A DNA stretch of 64,000 bases from an uncultured Bacilli bacterium (GCA_934096075.1 CAKOLN010000003.1:33214-97213), one strand, 5' to 3'; positions 16,931 through 25,053 are shown, counted from the first letter of the stretch. The notes: generated by a model from the sequence alone, not told the origin. Made by a program: numbers and translations.

Positions 16931-17619
16931 AAACAATAGTACTGAATCATAAAAGTTACCTAAGTTATAATGAAATAAATAAATATAAAGAAAAAATAAA
17001 TAACATCCAAACTAAAAATATTAACCTAGTATTAATGCCTAACTTAGCATATCTATCATTATTTAAAGATTCTAAAATTAAAATAGGTGCCCAAAATTTC
17101 TATAGTTATAACTATGGTTCATACACTGGTGAAATACCTCTTGAAATATTAAAAAGTCTAAACATAAATTACACCCTAGTAGGCCATCCAGAAAGAATCA
17201 CCTTAAAATTAGACACATATGAAGAAATAAAAGAAAAACTATATAGAAGCCTTAACTCAGGTTTCAAAACTATTCTTTGTATAGGACATGATGAAAAACT
17301 AAGTACAATAAAAAAAGAATTAAAATATTACATAAAATCCTCAGACTATATAGACATAAAAAACTTAATAATCGCATATGAACCAATATCTAAAATAGAA
17401 AATGAAGAAGCTAACTTAAAAGACATAGAATATTTAAATAAATATATAAAAGAATACTTCATGTATGAATTTGAAGAAGAAATAGAATTTTTCTATGGAG
17501 GTTCAGTTAATAAAGAAAACATAAATGAAATTCTTAACATAACAGATGGTGTTATAATAGGAAAACTTAGTACTGACATAAACTCAGTTAAAGAAATAAT
17601 AGAAAATATAACAAAATAA
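16927..17619 (+). CDS. tpiA: Triosephosphate isomerase, divergent
   Basis: 230 residues, short for the usual 245-255. It interconverts dihydroxyacetone phosphate and glyceraldehyde-3-phosphate. Catalytic residues are kept: Asn7 and Lys9 (LNHKSY), His87 (VGHPERI) and Glu152 (AYEPI). However, the loop-6 lid, normally EPxWAIGTG, reads EPISKIENE, and GHSERR reads GHPERI. The phosphate-binding YGGSVNKEN and GVIIGKLS are recognisable. ATGA coupling to pgk and the position in the cluster support the assignment. Activity is likely but the lid is unusual. Confidence 0.85.
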   Translation: MKTIVLNHKSYLSYNEINKYKEKINNIQTKNINLVLMPNLAYLSLFKDSKIKIGAQNFYSYNYGSYTGEIPLEILKSLNINYTLVGHPERITLKLDTYEEIKEKLYRSLNSGFKTILCIGHDEKLSTIKKELKYYIKSSDYIDIKNLIIAYEPISKIENEEANLKDIEYLNKYIKEYFMYEFEEEIEFFYGGSVNKENINEILNITDGVIIGKLSTDINSVKEIIENITK

Positions 17620-17691
17620 AAACTATAAATACATTTCATGACACAAATCGTCATTATTAGACATAACTAGACCTTTTTCGCTATGGATTTA

Positions 17692-17699
17692 TGTATAAT
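17692..17699 (+). promoter_or_regulatory. spo0A: Possible promoter for spo0A
   Basis: TG followed directly by TATAAT (17694-17699), 39 bases before ATG. No clear -35. The 118-base gap also holds a small ATGAC/GTCAT inverted repeat (about 17658-17674) and a TTATGTCTAA-like sequence on the - strand that weakly recalls a Spo0A box; this is tentative. Confidence 0.4.
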
Positions 17700-17737
17700 A
17701 AATTTATATAATAAAGACAGTGTTAAAGGAGAAATAA

Positions 17738-18502
17738 ATGAAAAAGAAAATAATGATTGTGGATGATAACAAGGCCTTAGTAGGTATGTTAAAAGAGTTT
17801 ATAAATAATACTAATGACTTAACATTATTAAAAGAAGCATATAATGGTGGAGAAGCATGGGAATATATAAAAGATAATTATAGTGAAATAGATGCTTTAA
17901 TATTGGACTTAGTAATGCCAGAAAAAGATGGAATGTATTTATTAGACAAATTAAAAGAAAACAAAATAAATTTAAAAATATTAGTATTAACAAGTTACAA
18001 CGAACAAGAAACAATAAGAAATGTAAGTGAATATGGAGTAAAATATTTCATGCTAAAACCATTTGACTTACAAGAATTACATAAAAGAATACAAGATATA
18101 ACAAATCCTAAAGCAAAAGAAGCAAAAATAATAAATGTAGAAAAGAATAATACTCAAGCAATGATAACTAAACTCTTACATGAACTAGGAATACCATCAC
18201 ATATTAAAGGCTATCAATACATAAGAGAAGCCATCAATATGGTATATGATGATCCTAAACTTATAGGAGGCATAACTAAAGAATTATATCCAGAGATAAG
18301 CACTAAATATGGTCAATCAGTAACTCGAGTAGAAAGAGCAATTAGACACGCTATTGAAGTGAGTTGGAATCGTGGAGATTGGGACTTAATGGAAGAAATC
18401 TTTGGACACTCAGTTGATATAGATCGAGCAAAACCTACAAACTCAGAATTTATAGTAACAATCGCAGACAAACTAAGATTAGATATGCTAAAAATACATT
18501 AA
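17738..18502 (+). CDS. spo0A: Sporulation master response regulator Spo0A
   Basis: 254 residues. N-terminal receiver with acidic pocket VDDN, phospho-acceptor Asp57 in LILDLVMP and conserved Lys in MLKPFD. The C-terminal Spo0A effector domain is very well conserved: HIKGYQYIREAI, RVERAIRHAIEVSW, RGDWD, and KPTNSEFIVTIADKLRL. When phosphorylated, Spo0A binds DNA and starts sporulation or stationary-phase programmes in Bacillota. Here it sits between tpiA and gpmI. No other sporulation-specific gene was found in the window, so whether this organism sporulates is open. RBS AAAGGAG. Confidence 0.96.
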   Translation: MKKKIMIVDDNKALVGMLKEFINNTNDLTLLKEAYNGGEAWEYIKDNYSEIDALILDLVMPEKDGMYLLDKLKENKINLKILVLTSYNEQETIRNVSEYGVKYFMLKPFDLQELHKRIQDITNPKAKEAKIINVEKNNTQAMITKLLHELGIPSHIKGYQYIREAINMVYDDPKLIGGITKELYPEISTKYGQSVTRVERAIRHAIEVSWNRGDWDLMEEIFGHSVDIDRAKPTNSEFIVTIADKLRLDMLKIH

Positions 18503-18525
18503 TTCTTTAAATTAAAAAAGAAATG

Positions 18526-18534
18526 TGCTAGAAT
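18526..18534 (+). promoter_or_regulatory. Possible extended -10 promoter for gpmI
   Basis: TG, C, TAGAAT (18529-18534), about 20 bases before the start codon. The -35 region (TTTAAA, 18506-18511) is weak. Confidence 0.4.
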
Positions 18535-18554
18535 GTATCTAGGTGATAAAAATA

Positions 18555-20063
18555 ATGAAAAAAGTAATATTATTAATACTAGATGGATTTGGAATAAACA
18601 ACAGTGAATATGGAAATGCAATAAAACAAGCAAGAACACCTGTAATAGATAAACTTCTAACAGTTTTTCCACATGCACAATTAGCGGCTTCAGGAATAGA
18701 AGTTGGACTTCCAAAAGGACAAATGGGAAATAGTGAAGTTGGACACATGACTATAGGTAGTGGTAGAATTAATCCACAACCATTAACATACATAAATGAT
18801 AAAATAAAAAGTAAAGAGTTTTTTGATAATGAAGTACTAAAAAATACAATGAACTTTGTAAAGGAAAATAACTCAACACTTCACTTAATAGGACTTCTTT
18901 CTAATGGTGGAGTTCACTCAAGTATAAATCATTTCTATGCAGCTCTAGCAATGGCTAAACTAGAACATGTAGAAAAAGTGGTATTTCACTTTATAACTGA
19001 TGGAAGAGATACAGATCCTAAAAGTGGAGTTAAATTTGTAACGGACTTTATGGAAAAAGCAAATAAACTTAAACTAGGAGAAATAGGTACTATCTCAGGT
19101 AGATATTATGCAATGGATAGAGATAATCGTTGGGAAAGAATAAAAAAATCCTATGATGCAATGTGCTACGGATTAGGTAATTCTTTTTCAAACTATGAAA
19201 GTTGTTTTAAAGAACACTATAAAAGAGATATAACCGACGAATTTATTAATCCAAGTATACTATCAAATAACACTATAAAAGATAATGATGCAATACTATT
19301 TATTAACTTTAGACCAGAAAGAATGAAAGAACTAATAGATGCATTTCATGATAAAAACTTTAAACCATTCAAAACAAAACAATATCAAAACTTAAAATTA
19401 ACATCTTTATTTAACATACATCAAGATATTGAATATGCTTTTGATACTGAAAAACCAAAAGAAACATTTGGTGAATACATAGATGGATTAGATTATACAC
19501 AAGCAAGAATAGCTGAAACAGAAAAATATGCTCATGTTACATACTTCTTTGATGGAATGGAAGAACTATCAAGTAACAAATGTGATAAAATATTAGTACC
19601 ATCTCCAAGTGTACCAACATATGATATGAAACCTGAAATGAGTGTAGGAGAAGTAACAGAAAATGTTTTAAAAGCAATTGATAATGATTATGATTTCATA
19701 TTAGTTAATTTTGCAAATCCAGACATGGTTGGACACACAGGTAACTTTAATGCAACTAAAGATGCTATAGAAATATGTGACTTCTGTGTAGGAAAAATAT
19801 TTGAAGCAGCTAAAGAACATTTCTATGAACTAGTAATAACTGCTGACCATGGTAATGCAGAAAAAATGTTAACAAGAGATGGAACACCAATAACTAGTCA
19901 CACAACAAGTCTTGTTCCTTTCATAGTATGTAATGAAGAATATAAATTAAAAGAAACAGGATCACTAAAAGATATAATACCAACAATAATAGATATATAT
20001 CAAATAAAAAAACCAGACAAAATGACTGGAGAAAGTTTAATAATTAAAGAAGATTCAAAGTAG
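18555..20063 (+). CDS. gpmI: 2,3-bisphosphoglycerate-independent phosphoglycerate mutase
   Basis: 502 residues, standard for the iPGM family of metal-dependent alkaline-phosphatase-like enzymes. It converts 3-phosphoglycerate to 2-phosphoglycerate. Asp10 (LILDGFG) and nucleophile Ser60 (MGNSEVGHM) are visible. ITDGRDTDPKSG, SGRYYAMDRD, NFRPERM, NFANPDMVGHTG and TADHGNAEKM follow as expected. Start chosen at ATG 18555 with AGGTGAT at 18541-18547; an in-frame GTG at 18543 is part of that RBS. It follows spo0A by 52 bases; enolase is not in the window. Confidence 0.96.
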   Translation: MKKVILLILDGFGINNSEYGNAIKQARTPVIDKLLTVFPHAQLAASGIEVGLPKGQMGNSEVGHMTIGSGRINPQPLTYINDKIKSKEFFDNEVLKNTMNFVKENNSTLHLIGLLSNGGVHSSINHFYAALAMAKLEHVEKVVFHFITDGRDTDPKSGVKFVTDFMEKANKLKLGEIGTISGRYYAMDRDNRWERIKKSYDAMCYGLGNSFSNYESCFKEHYKRDITDEFINPSILSNNTIKDNDAILFINFRPERMKELIDAFHDKNFKPFKTKQYQNLKLTSLFNIHQDIEYAFDTEKPKETFGEYIDGLDYTQARIAETEKYAHVTYFFDGMEELSSNKCDKILVPSPSVPTYDMKPEMSVGEVTENVLKAIDNDYDFILVNFANPDMVGHTGNFNATKDAIEICDFCVGKIFEAAKEHFYELVITADHGNAEKMLTRDGTPITSHTTSLVPFIVCNEEYKLKETGSLKDIIPTIIDIYQIKKPDKMTGESLIIKEDSK

Positions 20064-20074
20064 TCTTCTTTTTT
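20046..20074 (+). terminator. Intrinsic terminator after gpmI
   Basis: Eight-bp stem AAAGAAGA (20046-20053) with TCTTCTTT (20064-20071), 10-base loop, T run. It overlaps the gpmI stop. Confidence 0.8.
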
Positions 20075-20085
20075 ATAATACTTTT

Positions 20086-20094
20086 TGATAAAAT
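20086..20094 (+). promoter_or_regulatory. Extended -10 promoter of the radical SAM cluster
   Basis: TG, A, TAAAAT (20089-20094), 39 bases before the first gene of the cluster. The -35 would fall inside the gpmI terminator and is weak. Confidence 0.45.
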
Positions 20095-20133
20095 AAAATT
20101 ATCACAAATTAACAAAAGATGAGGAGTTTAGCT

Positions 20134-21003
20134 ATGAAATACTATATAGAATTACAGGGAACTTGTTGGTTAGTTCAATACTTAAATTATATTAATAAAG
20201 ATTATGATAAAGACAGTTTTTTTAAATATCTAGCACTAAATAGATTTTTAAGATACGAAAAGGCAATAAAACTTGTTAATAACAAAGAACTTATTAACAC
20301 TAAAGAATACTTATTAGAAACATTATTAACATTTGAAGGAAGTTTATTTGATATTGAAGATATATTAAACTATAAAATAAATTGGGATTTAAAAAATGAT
20401 ATTAAACTAGAAGATATAATGTTAATGAATGAAAAAGTATTGATGTTTTTATTAGAAATGTATGATAACAATATAGACTTGAGTAACAAGATTTTTGAAA
20501 AGTTAAATAAAACATTTGGTAATTTAAAATTTGAAAAAAATAAAAAAAACACACTTAATATAGTGATAAGTAATCCAAAATTAGAATACAAAAAAATAAA
20601 TCTAATTAACAGTGAAAACCTATATCATACTCAGAAAAGTTTTTATAATGTACAAAATGTTAATGAAATAATAGATAGAGAATTGACAAAAAACAAAAAG
20701 GTTTTAGTTTCAATAGATATAGCTAAATCAGTAACAGACATAAACAAAATTATATATCCGAAAGGAATAAAAAAGGATACTTTAAATAAATTTATATCTA
20801 TAGATAATCACTATTACATATTAACTGAAAAAATAACTCTAAATAATGAAACATATTATAAAGCATTCACTGGATATCAAAATGATGAATATGCATTAAT
20901 TTCAAATAAATATTTGAAAGAGTTTCTAAATCATATAATATGTGATAAAATAACAATTAAAGAAGAAACAACACTAGATTTTTATAAATATATGGAGGAA
21001 TAA
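20134..21003 (+). CDS. Unknown protein, possible papain-fold cysteine peptidase
   Basis: 289 residues. The family is not recognised. The N-terminal ELQGTCWLVQYLN resembles the Cys-Trp nucleophile segment of papain-like or C39-like peptidases (GTCW compared with GSCW), with Cys11 as candidate nucleophile. A candidate His is in SIDNHYYILTEK near residue 237, followed by ETYYKAFTGYQNDEYALIS, which looks like the strand pattern after the catalytic His in C39-type folds. No signal peptide, so cytoplasmic. Start chosen at ATG 20134, preceded by GAGGAG (20121-20126), rather than the in-frame ATG at 20119. The next gene starts 2 bases after the stop. The peptidase idea is an inference of modest strength. 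Confidence 0.6.
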   Translation: MKYYIELQGTCWLVQYLNYINKDYDKDSFFKYLALNRFLRYEKAIKLVNNKELINTKEYLLETLLTFEGSLFDIEDILNYKINWDLKNDIKLEDIMLMNEKVLMFLLEMYDNNIDLSNKIFEKLNKTFGNLKFEKNKKNTLNIVISNPKLEYKKINLINSENLYHTQKSFYNVQNVNEIIDRELTKNKKVLVSIDIAKSVTDINKIIYPKGIKKDTLNKFISIDNHYYILTEKITLNNETYYKAFTGYQNDEYALISNKYLKEFLNHIICDKITIKEETTLDFYKYMEE

Positions 21004-21004
21004 A

Positions 21005-21790
21005 ATGCAAGAAATATCAAAATCAAATGAAAAAGTAAAAGAATTAAAAAACTTAAAAAATAAGGGAAAAAACAATTTAATGGTAGTAGAAGGTTTAGAT
21101 GTAATTAAAGAAGCAATAAACTATAATGCTGAAATAATGAGTGTGTTTTATAATGAAGAAACATTAAGAGATGAGGCACTAGAATTATTAAATGAATGTA
21201 AAAAAAGAGCAAAAGAAGTATATAGAATTTCGCTTAAAACATTTGAATCATTAAAAGAAAAAGAAAATGCAATACCTATCATAATTGTTGTTAAATATAA
21301 AGAATTAACATTAAAAGATATAGACAAAAATAAACATAAATTAATAATAGTAAATGATAGAATAGAATTACCAGGTAACTTAGGAACTATATATAGAAGT
21401 GCATATGCAAGTGGAGTAGACCTAATAATAAATGTTAATCCTGTAACAACAATATACAAAGAAAAATTCTTGGCCAGTTCAAGAGGAACGATATTCAGTA
21501 TTCCTACTATAAATACTACATATGAAGAAGCCCAAAAATCACTTTTAGAATTAGGCTATGATATATGTCTTTGTGAACCAGTTGAAGGAACATCATATAA
21601 TGAATTTGACTATCAAGAAAATACAGCATTAGTAATAGGAAATGAAAGATTTGGAATTAATAAAGAATGGTACAATAACAAAAATAGTAAAGTATTTATA
21701 CCAATGAAAGAAGGTATTAATTCAATAAATGTTTCAGTCGCAGGCTCAATAATAATGTTTGATGCTGGTATAAAAATGAGGAAAATATGA
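21005..21790 (+). CDS. TrmH/SpoU-family RNA 2'-O-methyltransferase
   Basis: 261 residues. N-terminal substrate-binding domain (NLMVVEGLDVIKEAI), then the SPOUT catalytic domain with motif 1 NDRIELPGNLGTIYRSA, motif 2 ALVIGNERFGI and motif 3 INSINVSVAGSIIMFDA. It methylates ribose 2'-OH in rRNA or tRNA using S-adenosylmethionine; the exact nucleotide cannot be read from sequence. RBS GGAGG lies in the end of the upstream gene. Its TGA stop overlaps the radical SAM start (ATGA), so the two are translationally coupled. It may be an ordinary housekeeping methylase; a self-protection role like that of TsnR-type enzymes is only a speculation. Confidence 0.88.
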   Translation: MQEISKSNEKVKELKNLKNKGKNNLMVVEGLDVIKEAINYNAEIMSVFYNEETLRDEALELLNECKKRAKEVYRISLKTFESLKEKENAIPIIIVVKYKELTLKDIDKNKHKLIIVNDRIELPGNLGTIYRSAYASGVDLIINVNPVTTIYKEKFLASSRGTIFSIPTINTTYEEAQKSLLELGYDICLCEPVEGTSYNEFDYQENTALVIGNERFGINKEWYNNKNSKVFIPMKEGINSINVSVAGSIIMFDAGIKMRKI

Positions 21791-22992
21791 AATTAAGTAA
21801 ATATGTAATTAAGATTCCATATGGCACTAAAGTGATTTTATATAATACAGTAAATGATATGATTGTACTTTGCGATTATAAAGACTTTTTTAACAAAGAA
21901 ACAAAACAATATTTAAAAAATAATGGATATTATGATAATAGTGAAAAACAATTAAAAAATTTTATAAAAAATACTAAAAAGAAAAGAACCCAACTTGATA
22001 TAACAATAAGTTTAACAGAGAGTTGTAATTTATGCTGTAAGTACTGCTCTCAAAGTGGAGTAAAAAATGATTCATTTATAACTAAAGAAATAATTGATGA
22101 AATAATAGAATACATAGAAATTTGTAAAAATAAATATGGCTATAAAACATTTTCAATCCATTTATTTGGTGGAGAACCATTATTACAAAAGCAGGAGATT
22201 CTATATTTAAATAACAAATTAAAAGAAAAAAATATACCAATAAATTATTATATGGATACTAATGGAATATTGTTAAGTGAAAAATTTATAAAAGAATTTG
22301 ATAATATAACTTTTTGTGTAACATTAAGTAACAAATGCGACCACGATAATCTAAGAGTTACTTCAAACAATACTGGAAGTTATGATTTAATTATGGAAAA
22401 TCTAAACAAAATTCAGTATGTACTTGATAACAATCATAGATTAATGGTTAGATATAATGTGAATGATAGAAATATAAATGACTTAGAAGAATTCCTTAAA
22501 ACAATTGAAAACATTAAAATAAGTGATTTTGTTGTAGCCTATACAAATAATTATAAAGAAAATTTATTTATAAATAAATTACCTTATAAAAAGTATAAAA
22601 AATGGAATTCTAAAAAAATAATACCACTACTAGAAAAATATAATTATCCTATATCACTTCCTACATCAAGTTTTTATTGTAAAGGCTATGAAGACTATTC
22701 TATAAAAGTCTTTTCGAATGGTAAAATAGGTATGTGTAATGCCTATGATATTAGTAATTCAAAATATACATTAAAAGAAATATTAGAAAACTACTATAAA
22801 ACAAAAAAACTTATAAAACCTTTTGAAGAAGAAAGAAATCTTGATAATATAATAGATAAAGAATGTAAAAAATGTGCATTAATATATATATGTAATGGTA
22901 AATATTATTGCAGAGATAATAAATGTGATTTTTTAGATTATAATTTAAAAGAATACATTAAATCATATGTAAAAAATGTATTGAATAAATAA
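21787..22992 (+). CDS. Radical SAM/SPASM peptide-maturase-like enzyme
   Basis: 401 residues. N-terminal extension (SKYVIKIPYGTKVILYNTVN) of the kind that binds leader peptides in RiPP maturases. The radical SAM cluster motif CNLCCKYC (Cx3Cx2C) is near residues 81-88, with FGGEP downstream. The C-terminus is a SPASM-like region with FYCKGYEDYSIKVFSNGKI, then GMCNAYD and a final cysteine set CKKCALIYIC...YYCRDNKC for auxiliary Fe-S clusters. Such enzymes install thioether or C-C crosslinks in short peptides. A 34-residue two-Cys peptide is encoded 39 bases downstream and is the obvious candidate substrate. It is coupled by ATGA to the SpoU methylase. Confidence 0.88.
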   Translation: MKLSKYVIKIPYGTKVILYNTVNDMIVLCDYKDFFNKETKQYLKNNGYYDNSEKQLKNFIKNTKKKRTQLDITISLTESCNLCCKYCSQSGVKNDSFITKEIIDEIIEYIEICKNKYGYKTFSIHLFGGEPLLQKQEILYLNNKLKEKNIPINYYMDTNGILLSEKFIKEFDNITFCVTLSNKCDHDNLRVTSNNTGSYDLIMENLNKIQYVLDNNHRLMVRYNVNDRNINDLEEFLKTIENIKISDFVVAYTNNYKENLFINKLPYKKYKKWNSKKIIPLLEKYNYPISLPTSSFYCKGYEDYSIKVFSNGKIGMCNAYDISNSKYTLKEILENYYKTKKLIKPFEEERNLDNIIDKECKKCALIYICNGKYYCRDNKCDFLDYNLKEYIKSYVKNVLNK

Positions 22993-23008
22993 AATAATTT
23001 GGTAAAAT
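22981..23008 (+). promoter_or_regulatory. Promoter for the small Cys peptide
   Basis: TTGAAT (22981-22986), 16-base spacer, TAAAAT (23003-23008) with TGG before it (extended -10). The -35 lies inside the last codons of the radical SAM gene. Confidence 0.7.
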
Positions 23009-23031
23009 ATAGTTAAGAAAGGAATTAAATT

Positions 23032-23136
23032 ATGAAAGTAATTAAGAAACCCGTTAAAAAATCTAAAATTAATGCAGCAGGATGTGGAGAAAACAAGGTT
23101 AATAGTAGCCATTGTGCATCAAAGAAAAGTAATTAA
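23032..23136 (+). CDS. Short two-cysteine peptide, candidate RiPP precursor
   Basis: 34 codons, too short for routine gene callers. It has a Lys-rich N-terminus MKVIKKPVKKSK, a linker INAA, and a C-terminal part GCGENKVNSSHC followed by ASKKSN, with Cys18 and Cys28 nine residues apart. RBS AAAGGAA (23018-23024) is 7 bases from ATG. It has its own promoter and terminator, so it would give a transcript of about 150 bases. It lies just behind a radical SAM/SPASM gene on the same strand. Lys-rich leader plus Cys-containing core recalls the Cys-peptide substrates of such enzymes, but I cannot assign a named family. Alternative: a chance ORF. Confidence 0.7.
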   Translation: MKVIKKPVKKSKINAAGCGENKVNSSHCASKKSN

Positions 23137-23144
23137 TTAGATTT

Positions 23145-23169
23145 AGGCCCATATGGGTCTTTATTTTTG
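23145..23169 (+). terminator. Intrinsic terminator of the small Cys peptide
   Basis: Stem AGGCCC/GGGTCT (one G-U) with ATAT loop, 23145-23160, then TTATTTTT. Confidence 0.85.
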
Positions 23170-23186
23170 TATAAAATTACCACTAC

Positions 23187-23214
23187 TTGCATTTTTTTTA
23201 AATTGTGCTAAAAT
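23187..23214 (+). promoter_or_regulatory. Promoter for the ANL ligase gene
   Basis: TTGCAT (23187-23192), 16-base spacer, TAAAAT (23209-23214) with TGC before it (extended -10). Confidence 0.72.
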
Positions 23215-23242
23215 AAAGTACACTGAAAAGAGGCGATTATAT

Positions 23243-25006
23243 ATGTCATTAATAAAAAAAGATACAAATTATCCTAGTATTGATAAAACTCACGAAAAAC
23301 AATATAATTTTTTTGAAAATAATCCAATAATTCCAAGCATAAGCATATTTAATGCAATAAACCTTATTAGTAAAAGCTATTCTAATGAAATTGCTGTTAA
23401 TAGTTTAGAACTTAACAAGACTTTTAAATCGCTAATAAAAGATTCTGCTTTGCTTTCTAAAGCATTTAAAGAACTTGGAATAAAAAATGGTGACATAATT
23501 GTTGTATCAATGCCTAATTATTATCAAGCTGTAATTACTTTTTTTGCAGCAAATCGCATTGGAGCAACAACAACATTTTTAAATTCATTTAGTAGTAAAG
23601 AAGAAATTAGTAATTATTTAAACTTATTTGAATCGCCTTTATTTATAAATTATAATAAAAGTGAAGAATATAACAAATATATAAAAAATAATACAAAAGT
23701 AAGACAAATTATAACCCTATATGAAAAAGATTTAAATATGCCATATTTTAATGATAATACTAATAATTTTATAGGCTATAATGATTTTATTTCTTTTAAT
23801 GATGCAAAATTAGTTGGTAATTACTATAAAAAGCCATTAACAACATTATATGGAGGAAAAGAAAATGCTTTAATATTATACACAAGTGGAACTACAGGTA
23901 ATCCAAAATCAGTAGTTTTAACCAATGAAAATATCTTGGCCTCAGGAATATACATGAAAAATTCAACAAATTTATCAAATACTAAAGGAGAAAAATCATT
24001 AGTATGTGTACCATTTACTTACCCTTATGGTTTTTCAACATCAACATTAATGAGTTTATTATGTGGTAGACAAGCAATTCTAGCACCTGATTTATCAAGT
24101 GAAAATATAAAAACATATTTAAAGAAAAATCCAAATATAATTTTTGGAAGCCCAGCATTATTAGAACTTATAAAAAGAAATACACCTGAAAATCAAGATT
24201 TGTCATCAATTAAAACATTTATATCTGGTGGTGATTTTCTAACAGAAACGCAAGCGAAAGAAGGAAAAGAATTTTTTAAAAAGCATAATGCAGAAGTAAC
24301 AATATGTAATGGTTCTGGAAATGCGGAGACAGTTGGCGCCAGCACAAACTCAGTAGGAATAAAAATAAAACCAGAAACAGTCGGAAAAATTCTAGTGGGC
24401 ACAAAAGCAATTGTTATTAATCCTGACACAATGAAAGAATTAAAATATGGTGAAGAAGGTTTATTATGCATAAGTGGTAAACATGTGTTTAAAGAATATT
24501 ATAAAGAGCCAAAACTAACACAGGATTCAAAATTTATTTACAAAGGTAATACATATTTTAAAACAGGAACAAGAGGCAAAATAGATAAAGAAGGTTACTT
24601 TACTTTAACTGGAAGAGATTCAAGATATTATATTATCTCAACTTTAAATAAAGTATATTGTGATAGAGTACAATTAATTATGTCTAGAATAGATTGCATA
24701 GAAGCAGTAGCAATAGTAGAAAAACCTGACAAAGAAATGTTGTTTACAAACAAAGCATTTATTGTGTTAAAGGAAGGTATAAAAGCAAGCGAGGCAATAA
24801 AAAAATATATATTAAGAAAATGCACTGAAACTTTGAAATTAGAAAACGGAGAAGATGTTGAACTAAAAGAATATGAAATACCTAGTAGCATAGAATTTGT
24901 TGAAAAATTGCCTAGAACCAAAGCAGATAAAATTGATTACAATGTTTTAAAAGAAAATGCAATAAATGAATATAAAGAAGAACAGCATATACTAAAGCTT
25001 AAATAG
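23243..25006 (+). CDS. ANL-superfamily AMP-binding ligase (acyl-CoA synthetase-like)
   Basis: 587 residues. An adenylate-forming enzyme that would activate a carboxylate with ATP and probably transfer it to CoA. Phosphate loop YTSGTTGNPKS, GSGNAETVGA in place of the usual YGxTE, GYFTLTGR hinge, and the C-terminal catalytic Lys in TKADKIDYNVL are seen. The near-invariant Asp of the TGD motif, which holds the ATP ribose, is Thr443 (YFKTGTRGKID). Start chosen at ATG 23243 after AAGAGG; an upstream in-frame ATG at 23153 lies inside the previous terminator. It is monocistronic. The substrate is unknown, and activity is uncertain because of the TGD change. Confidence 0.82.
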   Translation: MSLIKKDTNYPSIDKTHEKQYNFFENNPIIPSISIFNAINLISKSYSNEIAVNSLELNKTFKSLIKDSALLSKAFKELGIKNGDIIVVSMPNYYQAVITFFAANRIGATTTFLNSFSSKEEISNYLNLFESPLFINYNKSEEYNKYIKNNTKVRQIITLYEKDLNMPYFNDNTNNFIGYNDFISFNDAKLVGNYYKKPLTTLYGGKENALILYTSGTTGNPKSVVLTNENILASGIYMKNSTNLSNTKGEKSLVCVPFTYPYGFSTSTLMSLLCGRQAILAPDLSSENIKTYLKKNPNIIFGSPALLELIKRNTPENQDLSSIKTFISGGDFLTETQAKEGKEFFKKHNAEVTICNGSGNAETVGASTNSVGIKIKPETVGKILVGTKAIVINPDTMKELKYGEEGLLCISGKHVFKEYYKEPKLTQDSKFIYKGNTYFKTGTRGKIDKEGYFTLTGRDSRYYIISTLNKVYCDRVQLIMSRIDCIEAVAIVEKPDKEMLFTNKAFIVLKEGIKASEAIKKYILRKCTETLKLENGEDVELKEYEIPSSIEFVEKLPRTKADKIDYNVLKENAINEYKEEQHILKLK

Positions 25007-25043
25007 AATTTATTCGAATAAATATTAAATAAATTCTTTTTTT
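25005..25043 (+). terminator. Terminator after the ANL ligase
   Basis: AGAATTTATT (25005-25014) pairs with AATAAATTCT (25028-25037), followed by seven T. A competing 16-base palindrome ATTTATTCGAATAAAT is nested at 25008-25023. Confidence 0.75.
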
Positions 25044-25044
25044 G

Positions 25045-25053
25045 TGATATAAT
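25045..25053 (+). promoter_or_regulatory. Extended -10 promoter of the hybrid kinase gene
   Basis: TG, A, TATAAT (25048-25053). The -35 (TTAAAT, 25025-25030, 17-base spacer) is weak. Confidence 0.55.

Noticed and set aside
23153..23242. Upstream in-frame start for the ANL ligase adding 30 residues
   Set aside because: The ATG is inside the terminator hairpin of the Cys peptide and lies ahead of the promoter; AAGAGG precedes ATG 23243.
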